64,000 nucleotides of DNA from Paraburkholderia phenoliruptrix (GCF_019511605.1 NZ_JAEUAV010000006.1:62001-126000), one strand, 5' to 3'; shown: positions 32,934 through 42,293, counted from the stretch's first letter. Program-made: numbers and translations. Notes: a model not told the origin generated them from the letters alone.

Positions 32934-34520
32934 ATGCCGGAACTTTCATACCCTCAACCCAGTGGGGTCAGTGGCAAGGGGCGCAATTTCGGCCTCGTGA
33001 TTTTCCTCGCCGTGATCGCAGTGGGCATCGGCTATTGCAGCACGCAACTGGTGGGCGACCTGCAACCGGTGCGTGAAGGTTCCATGCTTCCTTATCTGCT
33101 GCTCGGCATCGCGCTGCTGATCGCACTCGGGTTCGAATTCGTCAACGGCTTTCACGACACCGCCAACGCTGTCGCCACCGTCATCTACACGCATTCGCTC
33201 GCACCCAATCTTGCAGTGGTGTGGTCGGGCGCGTGGAATTTTCTCGGCGTGCTGACCTCGAGCGGCGCCGTCGCGTTCGGCATCCTGCAACTGCTGCCGG
33301 TCGAACTGATTCTGCAAGTGGGCAGCAGCGCGGGCTTTTCGATGGTGTTCGCGCTGTTGATCGCGGCGATCATCTGGAACCTGGGCACGTGGTACTTCGG
33401 CCTGCCCTCGTCGAGTTCGCATACGCTGATCGGCTCGATAATCGGCGTCGGCCTGATGAATCAGTTGATGCATGGCGTAAACGGCACGAGCGGCGTGGAC
33501 TGGAACCAGGCGCTCGGCGTCGGCAAGTCGCTGCTGTTTTCGCCGCTCGTCGGCTTTCTCGCGGCCGGCCTGCTGCTCATGATTCTCAAAGCCGTGGTGC
33601 GCGTTCCCGCGCTCTACGCCGAGCCCAAAGGCAAGGAACCGCCGCCGTTCTGGATTCGCAGCCTGCTGATCCTGACGTGCACGGGCGTTTCGTTCGCGCA
33701 CGGGTCGAACGACGGCCAGAAGGGCATGGGCCTCATCATGCTGATCCTGATCGGCACGGTGCCCACGGCGTATGCGTTGAACAAGGCGGTGACGCCCGCA
33801 CAGACGCAAACCTTCGTGGCGGTCGCCGAGCAGACCTCGGCCGCACTTGCGCGATATACGAACGGCGCGCCGCAGTCGGCCAATCCGCGCGCGGATGTCG
33901 AAGCCTATGTGCGCACGCATCAGCTCACGCCCGCCACGTTGCCCGCGCTGAAACAGCTGACGGACGTCATTGCGCAGCAAGTCGGCGCATCCGGTTCGAT
34001 GGCCGCGGTGCCGCAAGGCATGGTGGATAACGTGCGCAACAACATGTATGTCGCCTCTGAAGCGATTCGCCTGATGGAAAAGGCGAAACAACCGGCCTTT
34101 GCACCAGCGGATGCCAAAGCCATCGCGAACTTCAAGGCGCAAACGGACCATGCGACCAAGTTCATTCCGACATGGGTGAAGGTCGCAGTGGCCATTGCGC
34201 TCGGCATGGGCACGATGGTCGGCTGGAAGCGCATTGTCGTGACCGTCGGCGAAAAGATCGGCAAGCAGCATTTGACGTATGGACAGGGCGCGTCCGCTGA
34301 ACTCGTCGCGATGATGACGATTGGCGCGGCCGACATGTACGGCCTGCCCGTTTCCACCACACATGTGCTGTCTTCCGGCGTGGCCGGCACGATGGCGGCC
34401 AACGGCTCGGGCTTGCAATGGGCGACCGTGCGCAGCCTGGTGCTTGCGTGGGTGCTGACGCTGCCCGCCTCCATTGCACTCGCGGCGGGTTTGTATTGGC
34501 TGTTTCGGGCAGTGTTCTAA
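32934..34520 (+). CDS. pit: PiT family low-affinity inorganic phosphate transporter
   Basis: The start is the ATG at 32934 (MPELSYPQPSG) with AGGGG, giving 528 residues. The longer upstream frame has no family similarity. PiT hallmarks are GFEFVNGFHDTANAVATVIY in the N-terminal half and SFAHGSNDGQKGMG plus YGLPVSTTHVLSSGVAGTM in the C-terminal half, with many membrane segments. Between the halves, about residues 285-400, lies a soluble loop with many Ala and Gln. The family imports metal-phosphate with protons. It is divergent from the CHAD gene across 219 bases and convergent with ppk2, so uptake and storage of phosphate may be joined here. Confidence 0.94.
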   Translation: MPELSYPQPSGVSGKGRNFGLVIFLAVIAVGIGYCSTQLVGDLQPVREGSMLPYLLLGIALLIALGFEFVNGFHDTANAVATVIYTHSLAPNLAVVWSGAWNFLGVLTSSGAVAFGILQLLPVELILQVGSSAGFSMVFALLIAAIIWNLGTWYFGLPSSSSHTLIGSIIGVGLMNQLMHGVNGTSGVDWNQALGVGKSLLFSPLVGFLAAGLLLMILKAVVRVPALYAEPKGKEPPPFWIRSLLILTCTGVSFAHGSNDGQKGMGLIMLILIGTVPTAYALNKAVTPAQTQTFVAVAEQTSAALARYTNGAPQSANPRADVEAYVRTHQLTPATLPALKQLTDVIAQQVGASGSMAAVPQGMVDNVRNNMYVASEAIRLMEKAKQPAFAPADAKAIANFKAQTDHATKFIPTWVKVAVAIALGMGTMVGWKRIVVTVGEKIGKQHLTYGQGASAELVAMMTIGAADMYGLPVSTTHVLSSGVAGTMAANGSGLQWATVRSLVLAWVLTLPASIALAAGLYWLFRAVF

Positions 34521-34536
34521 AGTTCTGAAACGCCGT

Positions 34537-34575
34537 CCGGGGGAGCGCCGCGGTTCTTCGCGGCCGTTCCCCCGG
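34537..34575. terminator. Hairpin between the convergent pit and ppk2 genes
   Basis: CCGGGGGA (34537-34544) pairs with TCCCCCGG (34568-34575). The stem continues inward through CCGCG/CGCGG (34548-34552 with 34559-34563), with a small internal loop. It is very GC-rich with no T-run, and its place after pit suggests termination in both directions. Confidence 0.6.
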
Positions 34576-34629
34576 CTAGCCAGGGCTGAACTAAAACAAA
34601 CGCCTGCCCGATGCCGGTCATTCGAGCGC

Positions 34630-35556
34630 TCAATACACCTCGGGCACGATCATCGAAGCGGGCACCGGCTGACGGCTGTACTCGTCGTGATAGACCCGAG
34701 CGGGCAACTGGATAGTCGGGTGCTCGATCTCGTGGTACGGCACCTGGCTTAGCAGATGGTGAATGCAGTTCAGCCGCGCGCGCTTCTTGTCGACGGCCTG
34801 CACGACCCACCACGGCGCTTCGGGAATGTGCGAGCGTTGCAGCATCACCTCTTTGGCCTGCGTATAAGCCTCCCAGCGGCGGCGGCTTTCCAGGTCCATC
34901 GGGCTTAGCTTCCACTGCTTGAGCGGATCGTGAATACGGTTCTGGAAGCGGATTTCCTGCTCCTCGTCGGTAATGGAGAACCAGTACTTGACGATCTGCA
35001 CACCGCTGCGCACGAGCATTTTTTCGAACTCCGGCACGGAGCGGAAGAACTCTTCGTATTCTTCGTCGGTGCAGAAGTTCATCACCCGCTCGACGCCCGC
35101 CCGGTTGTACCAGCTACGGTCGAACAGCACCATCTCGCCGCCGGCCGGCAGATGCGAGACATAACGCTGAAAGTACCATTGGGTGCGCTCGCGGTTGTTC
35201 GGCGCCGGCAGCGCCGCGACGCGGCACACGCGCGGATTGAGCCGCTGCGTGATGCGCTTGATCGCGCCGCCCTTGCCGGCGGCATCGCGTCCCTCGAAAA
35301 TCACGACCAGCCGGTGCCCCGTCTCCACGATCCAGTCCTGCAGCTTGACGAGTTCGCCCTGCAAGCGGAACAGCTCGCGGAAATACACCTTGCGCGCTTC
35401 GCGGTTCTCGCGCGTGAAGGTCTCGGCACCGTCGAGAATGCGGTCGTCGACCTCCATTTCGAGTTCCTCGTCGTAAGCGTCGATGAGGTCTTCCTCGAAA
35501 CGGCGTTGCCGCTCAATCAGCAACTCGGCTTCAGGTCTCGGATCCTGCTCTTTCAT
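34630..35556 (-). CDS. ppk2: Polyphosphate kinase 2
   Basis: This is a 308-residue protein with GGAGAG before the ATG at 35556. Walker A is EGRDAAGKGG (88-97) and the second conserved motif is FDRSWYNR (145-152), with YFQRYVSHLPAGGEMV just before. Single-domain length and the RDAAGKGG form point to class I PPK2, which uses polyphosphate to phosphorylate nucleoside diphosphates (or the reverse). It is cytoplasmic. It is encoded convergently to the PiT transporter and near a CHAD protein. The precise nucleotide preference cannot be read from the sequence. Confidence 0.94.
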   Translation of the reverse strand: MKEQDPRPEAELLIERQRRFEEDLIDAYDEELEMEVDDRILDGAETFTRENREARKVYFRELFRLQGELVKLQDWIVETGHRLVVIFEGRDAAGKGGAIKRITQRLNPRVCRVAALPAPNNRERTQWYFQRYVSHLPAGGEMVLFDRSWYNRAGVERVMNFCTDEEYEEFFRSVPEFEKMLVRSGVQIVKYWFSITDEEQEIRFQNRIHDPLKQWKLSPMDLESRRRWEAYTQAKEVMLQRSHIPEAPWWVVQAVDKKRARLNCIHHLLSQVPYHEIEHPTIQLPARVYHDEYSRQPVPASMIVPEVY

Positions 35557-35697
35557 TGCGGCTCTCCTCGCGGCGGAAATGATCGGGCGCGCGGCGGCAT
35601 GCGCGACGCGGACGCGCCCGATTATCGGTGCGCCCGGTGTCAGCCGTGTTACCGCCCGGCCGCTTCATGATAGCGAGTTTTACGCAGAGAGCCGCCG

Positions 35698-36117
35698 CTA
35701 GCGCAGGGGTTTGGCAAAGCTCACTTCGTGCCCGTCGGGGTCCGTGATGTGGAAGTAGCGCTCGCCCCACGGCGCGTCGGACGGCTCCAGCGAGGGCGTC
35801 AAACCCGCCGCCAGTGCCTTGCGATAGACGGCATCCACATCCGATACATAAACGATCACGCGGCCCCACCAGTTCACTGGCGCACGCGGGTCGGCGATCA
35901 GGTTCAGGAACGTGCCGCCAAACGCGAACGACGTGAACGCAGCGTCTTCGCCGCCGAATTTGAGCGGAAAGCCGAGTGCCTCATAAAAGCGCACCGCGTG
36001 CCGCATGTCGCTGGTGGCAAGGGTGATCGCACTGAGCGACTCGATGCGCGGTTCGTCTGGCGCGCTGCCGGTCGATGGTGCGGTTTTCGTGGAAGACGCG
36101 GCGGATGGGTCGATCAT
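35698..36117 (-). CDS. VOC (glyoxalase/bleomycin resistance fold) family protein
   Basis: The start is the ATG at 36117 with GGGAGAGAG (MIDPSAASS), giving 139 residues. After a Ser/Thr/Pro-rich stretch of about 24 residues, a single VOC domain follows: SLSAITLATSDMRHAVRFYEALGFPLKFGG, WWGRVIVYVSDVDAVYRKALAAG and ERYFHITDPDGHEVSFAKPL. The last segment has the His and Glu common to metal-binding members. The substrate is unknown. It may be a dioxygenase-like or resistance protein, and it stands alone. Confidence 0.87.
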   Translation of the reverse strand: MIDPSAASSTKTAPSTGSAPDEPRIESLSAITLATSDMRHAVRFYEALGFPLKFGGEDAAFTSFAFGGTFLNLIADPRAPVNWWGRVIVYVSDVDAVYRKALAAGLTPSLEPSDAPWGERYFHITDPDGHEVSFAKPLR

Positions 36118-36321
36118 GGCTCTCTCCCGGACGTGACGGACTGGCATGACGCGGCGTGAGATGACGTAGCGTCGCGCGGCATGCAAGCCGCAAAGGGCGC
36201 GCAGTCAGCCCGCCAGCACAAAGTGTCTCACACGGTACGGCGTGTCAGGCGTGCGCCGTTTCACACTTGAAAACCCTACGCGCGCCCCGCATCTGGTTGT
36301 CCGTTTATCCGGAGCATCGCC

Positions 36322-37365
36322 ATGGGAAGCCGTCCACGCTTCATTGATGACCTGTCGCGCGCCGCATCCGACGCCCCCGGGCCGAACTCATTCACCCCTC
36401 TATCCGACGACGCCCTGCTCGACGCCTATTCGCGCACGGTAATCGGCGCGCTGGAGCGCGTGCAGCAGGCCGTCGCCTTCATTTCCGTCGAACGCCGGCT
36501 GCCCGGCGCCGCGCCCGGCCGCGAGCGCGGCGCGCGCGGCGGCACTGGCTCGGGCTTCATCTTCACGCCGGACGGCTATCTGCTGACCAATAGCCACGTC
36601 GTGCACGGCGCAACGCACATTCAGGTGACGCTGGCCGACGGCGCGAGGTTCGACGCCGACCTGGTCGGCGACGATCCCGGCAGCGACCTCGCGGTGTTGC
36701 GCATCGGCTCGCCGGAGCCGCTGCCTCACGTCGAACTCGGCGAATCGTCGAAGCTGCGCGTGGGGCAGATCGCCATCGCTGTAGGTAATCCGCTCGGTCT
36801 CGCGCAGACCGTCACCACGGGCGTGGTGTCGGCGCTGGGCCGCTCGCTGCGCTCGAACTCCGGCCGCATGATCTACGACGTGATCCAGACCGATGCCGCG
36901 CTCAATCCAGGCAACTCCGGCGGCCCGCTGATCAATTCCGCAGGCCAGGTGGTCGGCGTGAATACCGCGATCATTCCCGGCGCGCAGTCCATCTGCTTCG
37001 CCACCGCAATCGACACGGCGAAGTGGGTCATCATGCAGATATTCGCGCATGGCCGCGTGCGGCGTGCGTATATCGGCGTAGCGGGCACCACCACGCCGCT
37101 GTCGCGCCGCGTGCAGCGCTACTTCGGCCTGAGCGCGCAAAGCGGCGTGCATGTGATGGAAATCGTCAAAGGCAGTCCCGCAGCGGCGGGGGGCTTGCGC
37201 ACGGACGACAACATTGTCGCCATCGACTCGCAACCCGTGCAGGACGTGGATGCGCTGCAACGCACGCTCGACGCCTCGCGCATCGACAAGCCCGTGAACG
37301 TGACGGTGCTGCGTGGCGCGCAACGGCTCGAACTCACGTTGACTCCGGTCGAGCAGGCAAGCTGA
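36322..37365 (+). CDS. HtrA/DegP-like serine protease with one PDZ domain, no signal peptide
   Basis: This is a 347-residue protein from the ATG at 36322 with GGAG. The trypsin-like domain has the triad H92 (TNSHVVHG), D122 (GSDLAVL) and S199 (GNSGGP). One PDZ domain follows at about 255-345 (YIGVAGTTTPL, GSPAAAGGLRTDDNIVAI). Classical DegP/DegS enzymes are exported or membrane-anchored. Here the N-terminal 75 residues are polar with no signal peptide or membrane segment, so a cytoplasmic location is likely. The gene stands alone and is followed by a strong terminator. Confidence 0.92.
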   Translation: MGSRPRFIDDLSRAASDAPGPNSFTPLSDDALLDAYSRTVIGALERVQQAVAFISVERRLPGAAPGRERGARGGTGSGFIFTPDGYLLTNSHVVHGATHIQVTLADGARFDADLVGDDPGSDLAVLRIGSPEPLPHVELGESSKLRVGQIAIAVGNPLGLAQTVTTGVVSALGRSLRSNSGRMIYDVIQTDAALNPGNSGGPLINSAGQVVGVNTAIIPGAQSICFATAIDTAKWVIMQIFAHGRVRRAYIGVAGTTTPLSRRVQRYFGLSAQSGVHVMEIVKGSPAAAGGLRTDDNIVAIDSQPVQDVDALQRTLDASRIDKPVNVTVLRGAQRLELTLTPVEQAS

Positions 37366-37377
37366 TTCGCAGGCAAA

Positions 37378-37413
37378 AAAAGACCTCGGGCTCTTTCGGG
37401 CGCGAGGTCTTTT
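37378..37413. terminator. Bidirectional intrinsic terminator between htrA-like gene and ggt
   Basis: AAAAGACCTCG (37378-37388) pairs with CGAGGTCTTTT (37403-37413) in an 11-bp stem with a 14-base loop. A- and T-runs at the two ends give U-tracts in both directions. It stands between two convergent gene ends. Confidence 0.9.
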
Positions 37414-37467
37414 GCGTTGCGAGCGGAGCATGCAAGCAGAGGCCCACGCCCGTCGCCAGAACCACGC

Positions 37468-39201
37468 TTACTGGATGATGCGCGTCACGCCACGGCCACG
37501 CGGATCCGCTGCCGGCTCGGGCGTGTTGTCGTTGATCTTGATTGCCTGGATGTCGCCGTTGAAGTTCTGCGCCTTCAGCGTATAGCCCTTGGCCTCCACG
37601 GCCTTGGCGAGCTCGCCGTCGATCGGCTGGTACGGCTCCCAGAAGATCGTGTTCGGCGGCAGCAGCTGATGATGGAAGCGCATCGCAGCGACTGCGTCCG
37701 GCAGCGGCATGTTGAAGTCGTAGATGTTGTTGATCACCTGGAAGATCGACGTGAAGATGCGCGAGCCGCCAGGCGTGCCGATCACGAGCGATACCTTGCC
37801 GTCTTTGGTGAGGATCGTCGGGCTCATGGAAGAGAGCGGGCGCTTCTTCGGTTCGATCGAATTCGCGTCGCTGCCCACCACGCCGAACATGTTGGCTACG
37901 CCCGGCTTGGCCGAGAAGTCGTCCATTTCGTCGTTCAGCACGATGCCGGTGCGGTCCGCGACCACGCCCGAGCCGAAGTAGCCGTTCACCGTATAGGTGT
38001 TCGACACTGCGTTGCCCCACTTGTCGACCACGGAGAAATGCGTGGTCTCAGCTTTTTCCGGCATCGACGTGCCGAGCCCAGGCTGCACGCTCTTCGTGTC
38101 CGACGGCGTTTCCGGATTCACTTCGGCGGCGCGTTTGGCGATGTATGCGTCGTCGGTCAGCTGCGCGACCGGTACCTTGTAGAAGTCCGGATCGCCGAGA
38201 TATTGCGCGCGGTCGGCGAATACGCGCTTTTCGATCTCTGCAATCAGATGAATGTACTGCGGCGAATTGAGCGGCACGTCCTTGAAGTCCGCCGCGCGGT
38301 CGGCTTTCATCTTCAACAGCTGGACGAGGCCGATGCCGCCCGAACTCGGAGGCGGTGCGGTGTACACGCGGTAGCCCTTCCAGTCGGCCGCAATCGGCTG
38401 GCGCCAAACGGCCTTGTACTGCTGCAGGTCGGCCTTGGTGATCAGACCATGACCGCGCATGGACTCTGCAATCAGGTCAGCCGTCTTGCCCGAATAAAAG
38501 TCTTTCGCGCCCTGGTCGGCAATGCGCTGCAGCACCGCGGCAAGGTCGGGCTGCTTGAAGTTTACGCCCTGCTTCAGGTTGCCGAAGTAGGTGTCGAAGT
38601 TGGTTTTGCCGGCGAATTCCTTGGCCGCCGCATCGCGGCGCTGCTGCAACTGCTCGCTCACCTCGAAGCCGTCGCGCGCATAGTGGATGGCCGGCGCGAG
38701 CACCTGCTTCCACTTGAGCTTGCCGAACCGGCGCTGCGCCTGCCACATGCCGTCCACGGTGCCGGGCACGCCCACGGCGCGGTAGCCATACAGGCTCATG
38801 CCTTTAATGACCTCGCCCTTGTCGTCGAGATACATGTTCTTGGTCGCGGCGAGCGGCGCGCGTTCGCGATAGTCGAGGAAGTACGGCTTGCCGGCCACGT
38901 ACAGCGTCATGAAGCCGCCGCCGCCGATGTTGCCCGCTTCCGGATAGGTCACGGCAAGCGTAAAGGCGATGGCCACCGCGGCGTCGACCGCATTGCCGCC
39001 TTCCTTGAAGATCTGTTCGGCGGCGTCCGCGCTGTATTCGTCCGCAACGGCGATGGCGGACGCGGTGAGTACTGCCGGTTGCGCTTTCGCGGGCGGCTTC
39101 GCGACGGCCGGCGTCGCTTCGAGAAAGCCGAAGGAAACAGACAACACAGTGGCCAGCGCAAATACGCTGGCGGACGCTTTGGCATTGTGGAACAACTTCA
39201 T
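37468..39201 (-). CDS. ggt: Gamma-glutamyltransferase
   Basis: The start is the ATG at 39201 (MKLFHNAKAS), giving 577 residues. A signal peptide covers about residues 1-34, so the enzyme is periplasmic. It is made as a proenzyme. Self-cleavage is expected before T386 in AETTHFSVVDKWGNAVSNTYT, and the glycine-rich PLSSMSPTI region contributes the oxyanion site. ADEYSADAAEQIFKEGGNAVDAAVA and GNIGGGGFM are the usual large-subunit segments. It removes or transfers the gamma-glutamyl group of glutathione and related compounds. It follows the doe genes on the same strand, but a long inverted repeat lies between, so it may be a separate unit. Confidence 0.95.
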   Translation of the reverse strand: MKLFHNAKASASVFALATVLSVSFGFLEATPAVAKPPAKAQPAVLTASAIAVADEYSADAAEQIFKEGGNAVDAAVAIAFTLAVTYPEAGNIGGGGFMTLYVAGKPYFLDYRERAPLAATKNMYLDDKGEVIKGMSLYGYRAVGVPGTVDGMWQAQRRFGKLKWKQVLAPAIHYARDGFEVSEQLQQRRDAAAKEFAGKTNFDTYFGNLKQGVNFKQPDLAAVLQRIADQGAKDFYSGKTADLIAESMRGHGLITKADLQQYKAVWRQPIAADWKGYRVYTAPPPSSGGIGLVQLLKMKADRAADFKDVPLNSPQYIHLIAEIEKRVFADRAQYLGDPDFYKVPVAQLTDDAYIAKRAAEVNPETPSDTKSVQPGLGTSMPEKAETTHFSVVDKWGNAVSNTYTVNGYFGSGVVADRTGIVLNDEMDDFSAKPGVANMFGVVGSDANSIEPKKRPLSSMSPTILTKDGKVSLVIGTPGGSRIFTSIFQVINNIYDFNMPLPDAVAAMRFHHQLLPPNTIFWEPYQPIDGELAKAVEAKGYTLKAQNFNGDIQAIKINDNTPEPAADPRGRGVTRIIQ

Positions 39202-39269
39202 TGATATCCCCCAAGACGACTGTTTCACCTGACGATCACTACAGTTCCCTTGGGCTTATAACATGTGAA

Positions 39270-39330
39270 GCGCCTCTTTGCGAAGCCGCGCGATTCCGTA
39301 AGGCGGCTGTTGCGGCACACAAAGAGGCGC
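39270..39330. repeat. Long inverted repeat between doeD and ggt
   Basis: GCGCCTCTTTG (39270-39280) and CAAAGAGGCGC (39320-39330) are perfectly complementary. A second pair, AGCCGC/GCGGCT (39284-39289 with 39303-39308), is nested inside. It may end the doe operon transcript or lie in the ggt leader. No T-run is present. Confidence 0.65.
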
Positions 39331-39341
39331 ACTGCTTCGGG

Positions 39342-40757
39342 TCAGACGGCGGAGGCGGGCGTCAGAACCTGCGAGGCCACCTCGTCCACAGCCGCGCGCG
39401 CGAGCTTCACGATTTCGTCGACATCGGCACGTGAAGTCACGAGCGGCGGTGCGAACCCCAGAATGTCGCCATGCGGCATCGCGCGAGCAATCAGACCGCG
39501 TTGCAACGCAGCAGCCGACACGCGCGGGCCGACTTTCAGCGCCGGGTCGAACGGCCGGCGCGCGTCCTTGTCGGCCATGAATTCGAGCGCGGCCAGCATA
39601 CCTGCGCCGCGCACTTCGCCGACGAGCGGATGCGAGTCGAAAGCCGCATGCAGTTGCTCGAGCAGATACGCGCCGGTTTGCGCCGCGTTTTGCGTGAGAT
39701 TCTCGCGCTCGAGAATGTCGAGGTTGGCGAGCGCCGCTGCCGCACAGATCGGATGCCCGGAATAGGTCCAGCCGTGACCCATCGGCCCGAGTTCCTGCGA
39801 AGCCTTGTCGATCACATCCCACACGCCCTCGCTCACGATCACGCCCGAGAGCGGTGCATAGGCGCTCGTCAGCCCCTTCGCGACGGTAATCAGATCGGGC
39901 GTGATGCCGTAATGCTGCGCGCCCATCTTCGAACCGAGCCGGCCGAAACCGCACACCACTTCGTCGCAGATCAGCAGAATGTCGTGCTTTTTCAGTACCT
40001 GCTGGATCGCGGCCCAATAGCCGGCCGGCGGCGGCAGAATGCCGCCCGTGCCCATGACGGGCTCGCCGATGAACGCGGCAATCGTGTCCGCGCCTTCGCG
40101 TGCGATCAGTTGCTCCAGTTCCTCCACGCAGTACGCGACGAACTGTGTTTCGTTCATGCCGGCCGGCGCATTGCGATACCAGTGAGGGCACGTAGTGTGT
40201 TTGACGCGTTCGATAGGCAGGTCGAAGCATTGATGAAAGCTCGGCAAGCCGGTGAGGCTGCCGGTGACGATACCCGAGCCGTGATAGCCGCGTTGCCGCG
40301 AGATGATCTTCTTCTTGTTGGGCCTGCCCTTCACGTTGTTGTAGTACCAGACGAGCTTGATCTGCGTTTCGTTCGCGTCTGAACCGGACATGCCGTAGTA
40401 GACCTTCTTCATGCCCTGCGGCGCCCATTCGATGATGCGCGACGACAGTTCGATGATGGTGTCCGTCGAGTGGCCCACGTAGGTGTGGTAGTAAGCAAGC
40501 TTTTTGGCCTGCTCGTAGATTGCCTCGGCGACTTCGGTGCGGCCATAGCCGATGTTCACGCAGTACAGGCCCGCGAACGCGTCGATGAATGTCTTGCCCT
40601 GATGATCTTCAATGCGGATGCCGTTCGCGCCCGTCACGATGCGGCCCGGCAGCGCGCCGCTCGCGTGGTCATGAGCGTGCGTGGAAGGATGCATGAAATG
40701 CGCGCGGTCGGCGCTAAAAAGTTGTTCGAGTTGCTGCAGTTGTTCGGGCTGAGTCAT
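39342..40757 (-). CDS. doeD: Class III aminotransferase of ectoine catabolism (2,4-diaminobutyrate transaminase)
   Basis: The start is the ATG at 40757 with GGAG (MTQPEQLQQL), giving 471 residues. It is a PLP fold type I class III aminotransferase with YYGMSGSDANETQIKLVWYYN, D265 in ICDEVVCGFGR and the PLP lysine K294 in ITVAKGLTSAYAPLSG. Closely related enzymes act on putrescine or omega-amino acids. Here the position at the end of the eut/doe genes, just after doeC, makes 2,4-diaminobutyrate to aspartate semialdehyde the best reading. It is cytoplasmic. Confidence 0.87.
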   Translation of the reverse strand: MTQPEQLQQLEQLFSADRAHFMHPSTHAHDHASGALPGRIVTGANGIRIEDHQGKTFIDAFAGLYCVNIGYGRTEVAEAIYEQAKKLAYYHTYVGHSTDTIIELSSRIIEWAPQGMKKVYYGMSGSDANETQIKLVWYYNNVKGRPNKKKIISRQRGYHGSGIVTGSLTGLPSFHQCFDLPIERVKHTTCPHWYRNAPAGMNETQFVAYCVEELEQLIAREGADTIAAFIGEPVMGTGGILPPPAGYWAAIQQVLKKHDILLICDEVVCGFGRLGSKMGAQHYGITPDLITVAKGLTSAYAPLSGVIVSEGVWDVIDKASQELGPMGHGWTYSGHPICAAAALANLDILERENLTQNAAQTGAYLLEQLHAAFDSHPLVGEVRGAGMLAALEFMADKDARRPFDPALKVGPRVSAAALQRGLIARAMPHGDILGFAPPLVTSRADVDEIVKLARAAVDEVASQVLTPASAV

Positions 40758-40790
40758 GAAAGGCTCCTTCGTTGAATGCATGGATTGGGC

Positions 40791-42293
40791 TTACGCGGCT
40801 GCGGCGCTGCGAGCGGGAAGCGTCGCGGTCAGCGGCAAGCCGAGTTGGCCAAGACAGAAATAGCGCGTTTCGACAAACGGCTCGAAGCCCTCGGCGCCGC
40901 CTTCGCGACCCAGACCCGACGACTTGATGCCGCCAAACGGAATCGGCGCGCCCGTGAACTTCGCGCCGTTCACCGAGACCATCGCGAAGTCCAGACGCCG
41001 GATCAGCTGAAATACCGTGTTCAGATCGCGCGAACAGATATAAGCGGCCAGACCGTACTCGGTATCGTTTGCACGCTCGATTACTTCGTCTAGCGAATCA
41101 AATGCGCTCACCGCGGAAATGGGTGCGAAGTTTTCTTCGTCGTAAATACGCATGCCGGGTGCAGCGTCGGCCACGACGGTCGGTTCGAAGAACCAGCCGC
41201 CACGTTCGTGCGCCGAACCGCCCGCGGTGATGCGAGCGCCCTTCGCCTGCGCGTCGGCCACGCGCTGCACGGTCGCGTCGAACGCGGCTTGATGCATGAG
41301 CGGGCCCACATCCACGTCGGCTTCGAATGCCGAGCCCACTTTCAACGCGCGAACCGCATCGCTGTATCGCGCGACGAACGCCTCATACAGCGGACGTGCA
41401 ACGAAAATGCGATTGGCCGCGCAGCAGTCCTGCCCCGACGTCTGGAACTTCGCGGCAACGGCGACACGCACGGCTTCATCCAGGTCCGCGTCTTCGGTCA
41501 CGATGAACGGCGCGTTGCCGCCCAACTCGAGCGCCGTCTTCTTGATGCCGGCCCGTGCGACGGCCTGCATGACCAGCGCGCCAACGCGAGTGGAGCCAGT
41601 AAAGCTCACCGAGCGCACGCGCGAATCGCCAACCAGCGTTTGCATCGCCATTTGCGGTTTGCCGAGCACCACGTTGAAGACGCCCGGCGGAAAACCGGCT
41701 TCTTCCGCGAGCTGGGCGAGTGCCAGCGCTGAGAACGGCGTTTCATGCGCGGGCTTTACCACCACGGTGCAACCCGCGGCCAGCGCGGCCGCCGCCTTGC
41801 GCGTGATCATTGCGCAAGGAAAATTCCACGGCGTGATCAAGGCGGCCACGCCCACGGGTTCAATCACGGTGCCCAGTTGCGCACCATCGATATGCGTGGG
41901 AATGGTGCGTCCATTCAGGCGCCGCACTTCATGCGCGAACCATTCGACGAAGCTCGCGCCGTACGCAATCTCGCCGCGTGCTTCCGCAAGCGGCTTGCCC
42001 TGTTCAAGCGAGAGAATCGCGGCCAAGTCGTGCTGATGGCGCAGGATCAGTTCGTGCCAGCGCAGCAGCAACGCGGAACGTTTCGCGATCGGCAGCCAGC
42101 GCCATGCGGAAAACGCACGCTGCGCGGCGTCGACTGCCTGGGTGATCTGCGCGGCGTCGAGCATGGGCACATGTCCGAGCACCTGCTGGTCCGCGGGATT
42201 GCGCACGGCGACGCTCGCCGCGCTTGCGCTGTGAATCCAGCGCCCGTCGACGTAGCACAGCGATTTGAACAGAACCGGATGACCCAGCAACAT
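40791..42293 (-). CDS. doeC: Aldehyde dehydrogenase of ectoine catabolism (aspartate-semialdehyde to aspartate)
   Basis: The start is the ATG at 42293 with a full AGGAGG site, giving 500 residues. The upstream frame was rejected. It is an NAD(P)-dependent aldehyde dehydrogenase of the succinate-semialdehyde dehydrogenase group: TPWNFPCAMITRK, FTGSTRVGALVM, E256 in LELGGN and catalytic C290 in GQDCC. On sequence alone it could be GabD. In this operon the expected job is oxidising L-aspartate-semialdehyde to aspartate. A 143-base gap precedes it (42294-42436), which may hold a secondary promoter. It has no Cys-poor or truncated features. Confidence 0.86.
   Translation of the reverse strand: MLLGHPVLFKSLCYVDGRWIHSASAASVAVRNPADQQVLGHVPMLDAAQITQAVDAAQRAFSAWRWLPIAKRSALLLRWHELILRHQHDLAAILSLEQGKPLAEARGEIAYGASFVEWFAHEVRRLNGRTIPTHIDGAQLGTVIEPVGVAALITPWNFPCAMITRKAAAALAAGCTVVVKPAHETPFSALALAQLAEEAGFPPGVFNVVLGKPQMAMQTLVGDSRVRSVSFTGSTRVGALVMQAVARAGIKKTALELGGNAPFIVTEDADLDEAVRVAVAAKFQTSGQDCCAANRIFVARPLYEAFVARYSDAVRALKVGSAFEADVDVGPLMHQAAFDATVQRVADAQAKGARITAGGSAHERGGWFFEPTVVADAAPGMRIYDEENFAPISAVSAFDSLDEVIERANDTEYGLAAYICSRDLNTVFQLIRRLDFAMVSVNGAKFTGAPIPFGGIKSSGLGREGGAEGFEPFVETRYFCLGQLGLPLTATLPARSAAAA

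Noticed and set aside
40791..42293. Reading the aldehyde dehydrogenase as GabD for GABA breakdown
   Set aside because: It lies between doeX and doeD in a full ectoine operon, and no GABA gene is near.
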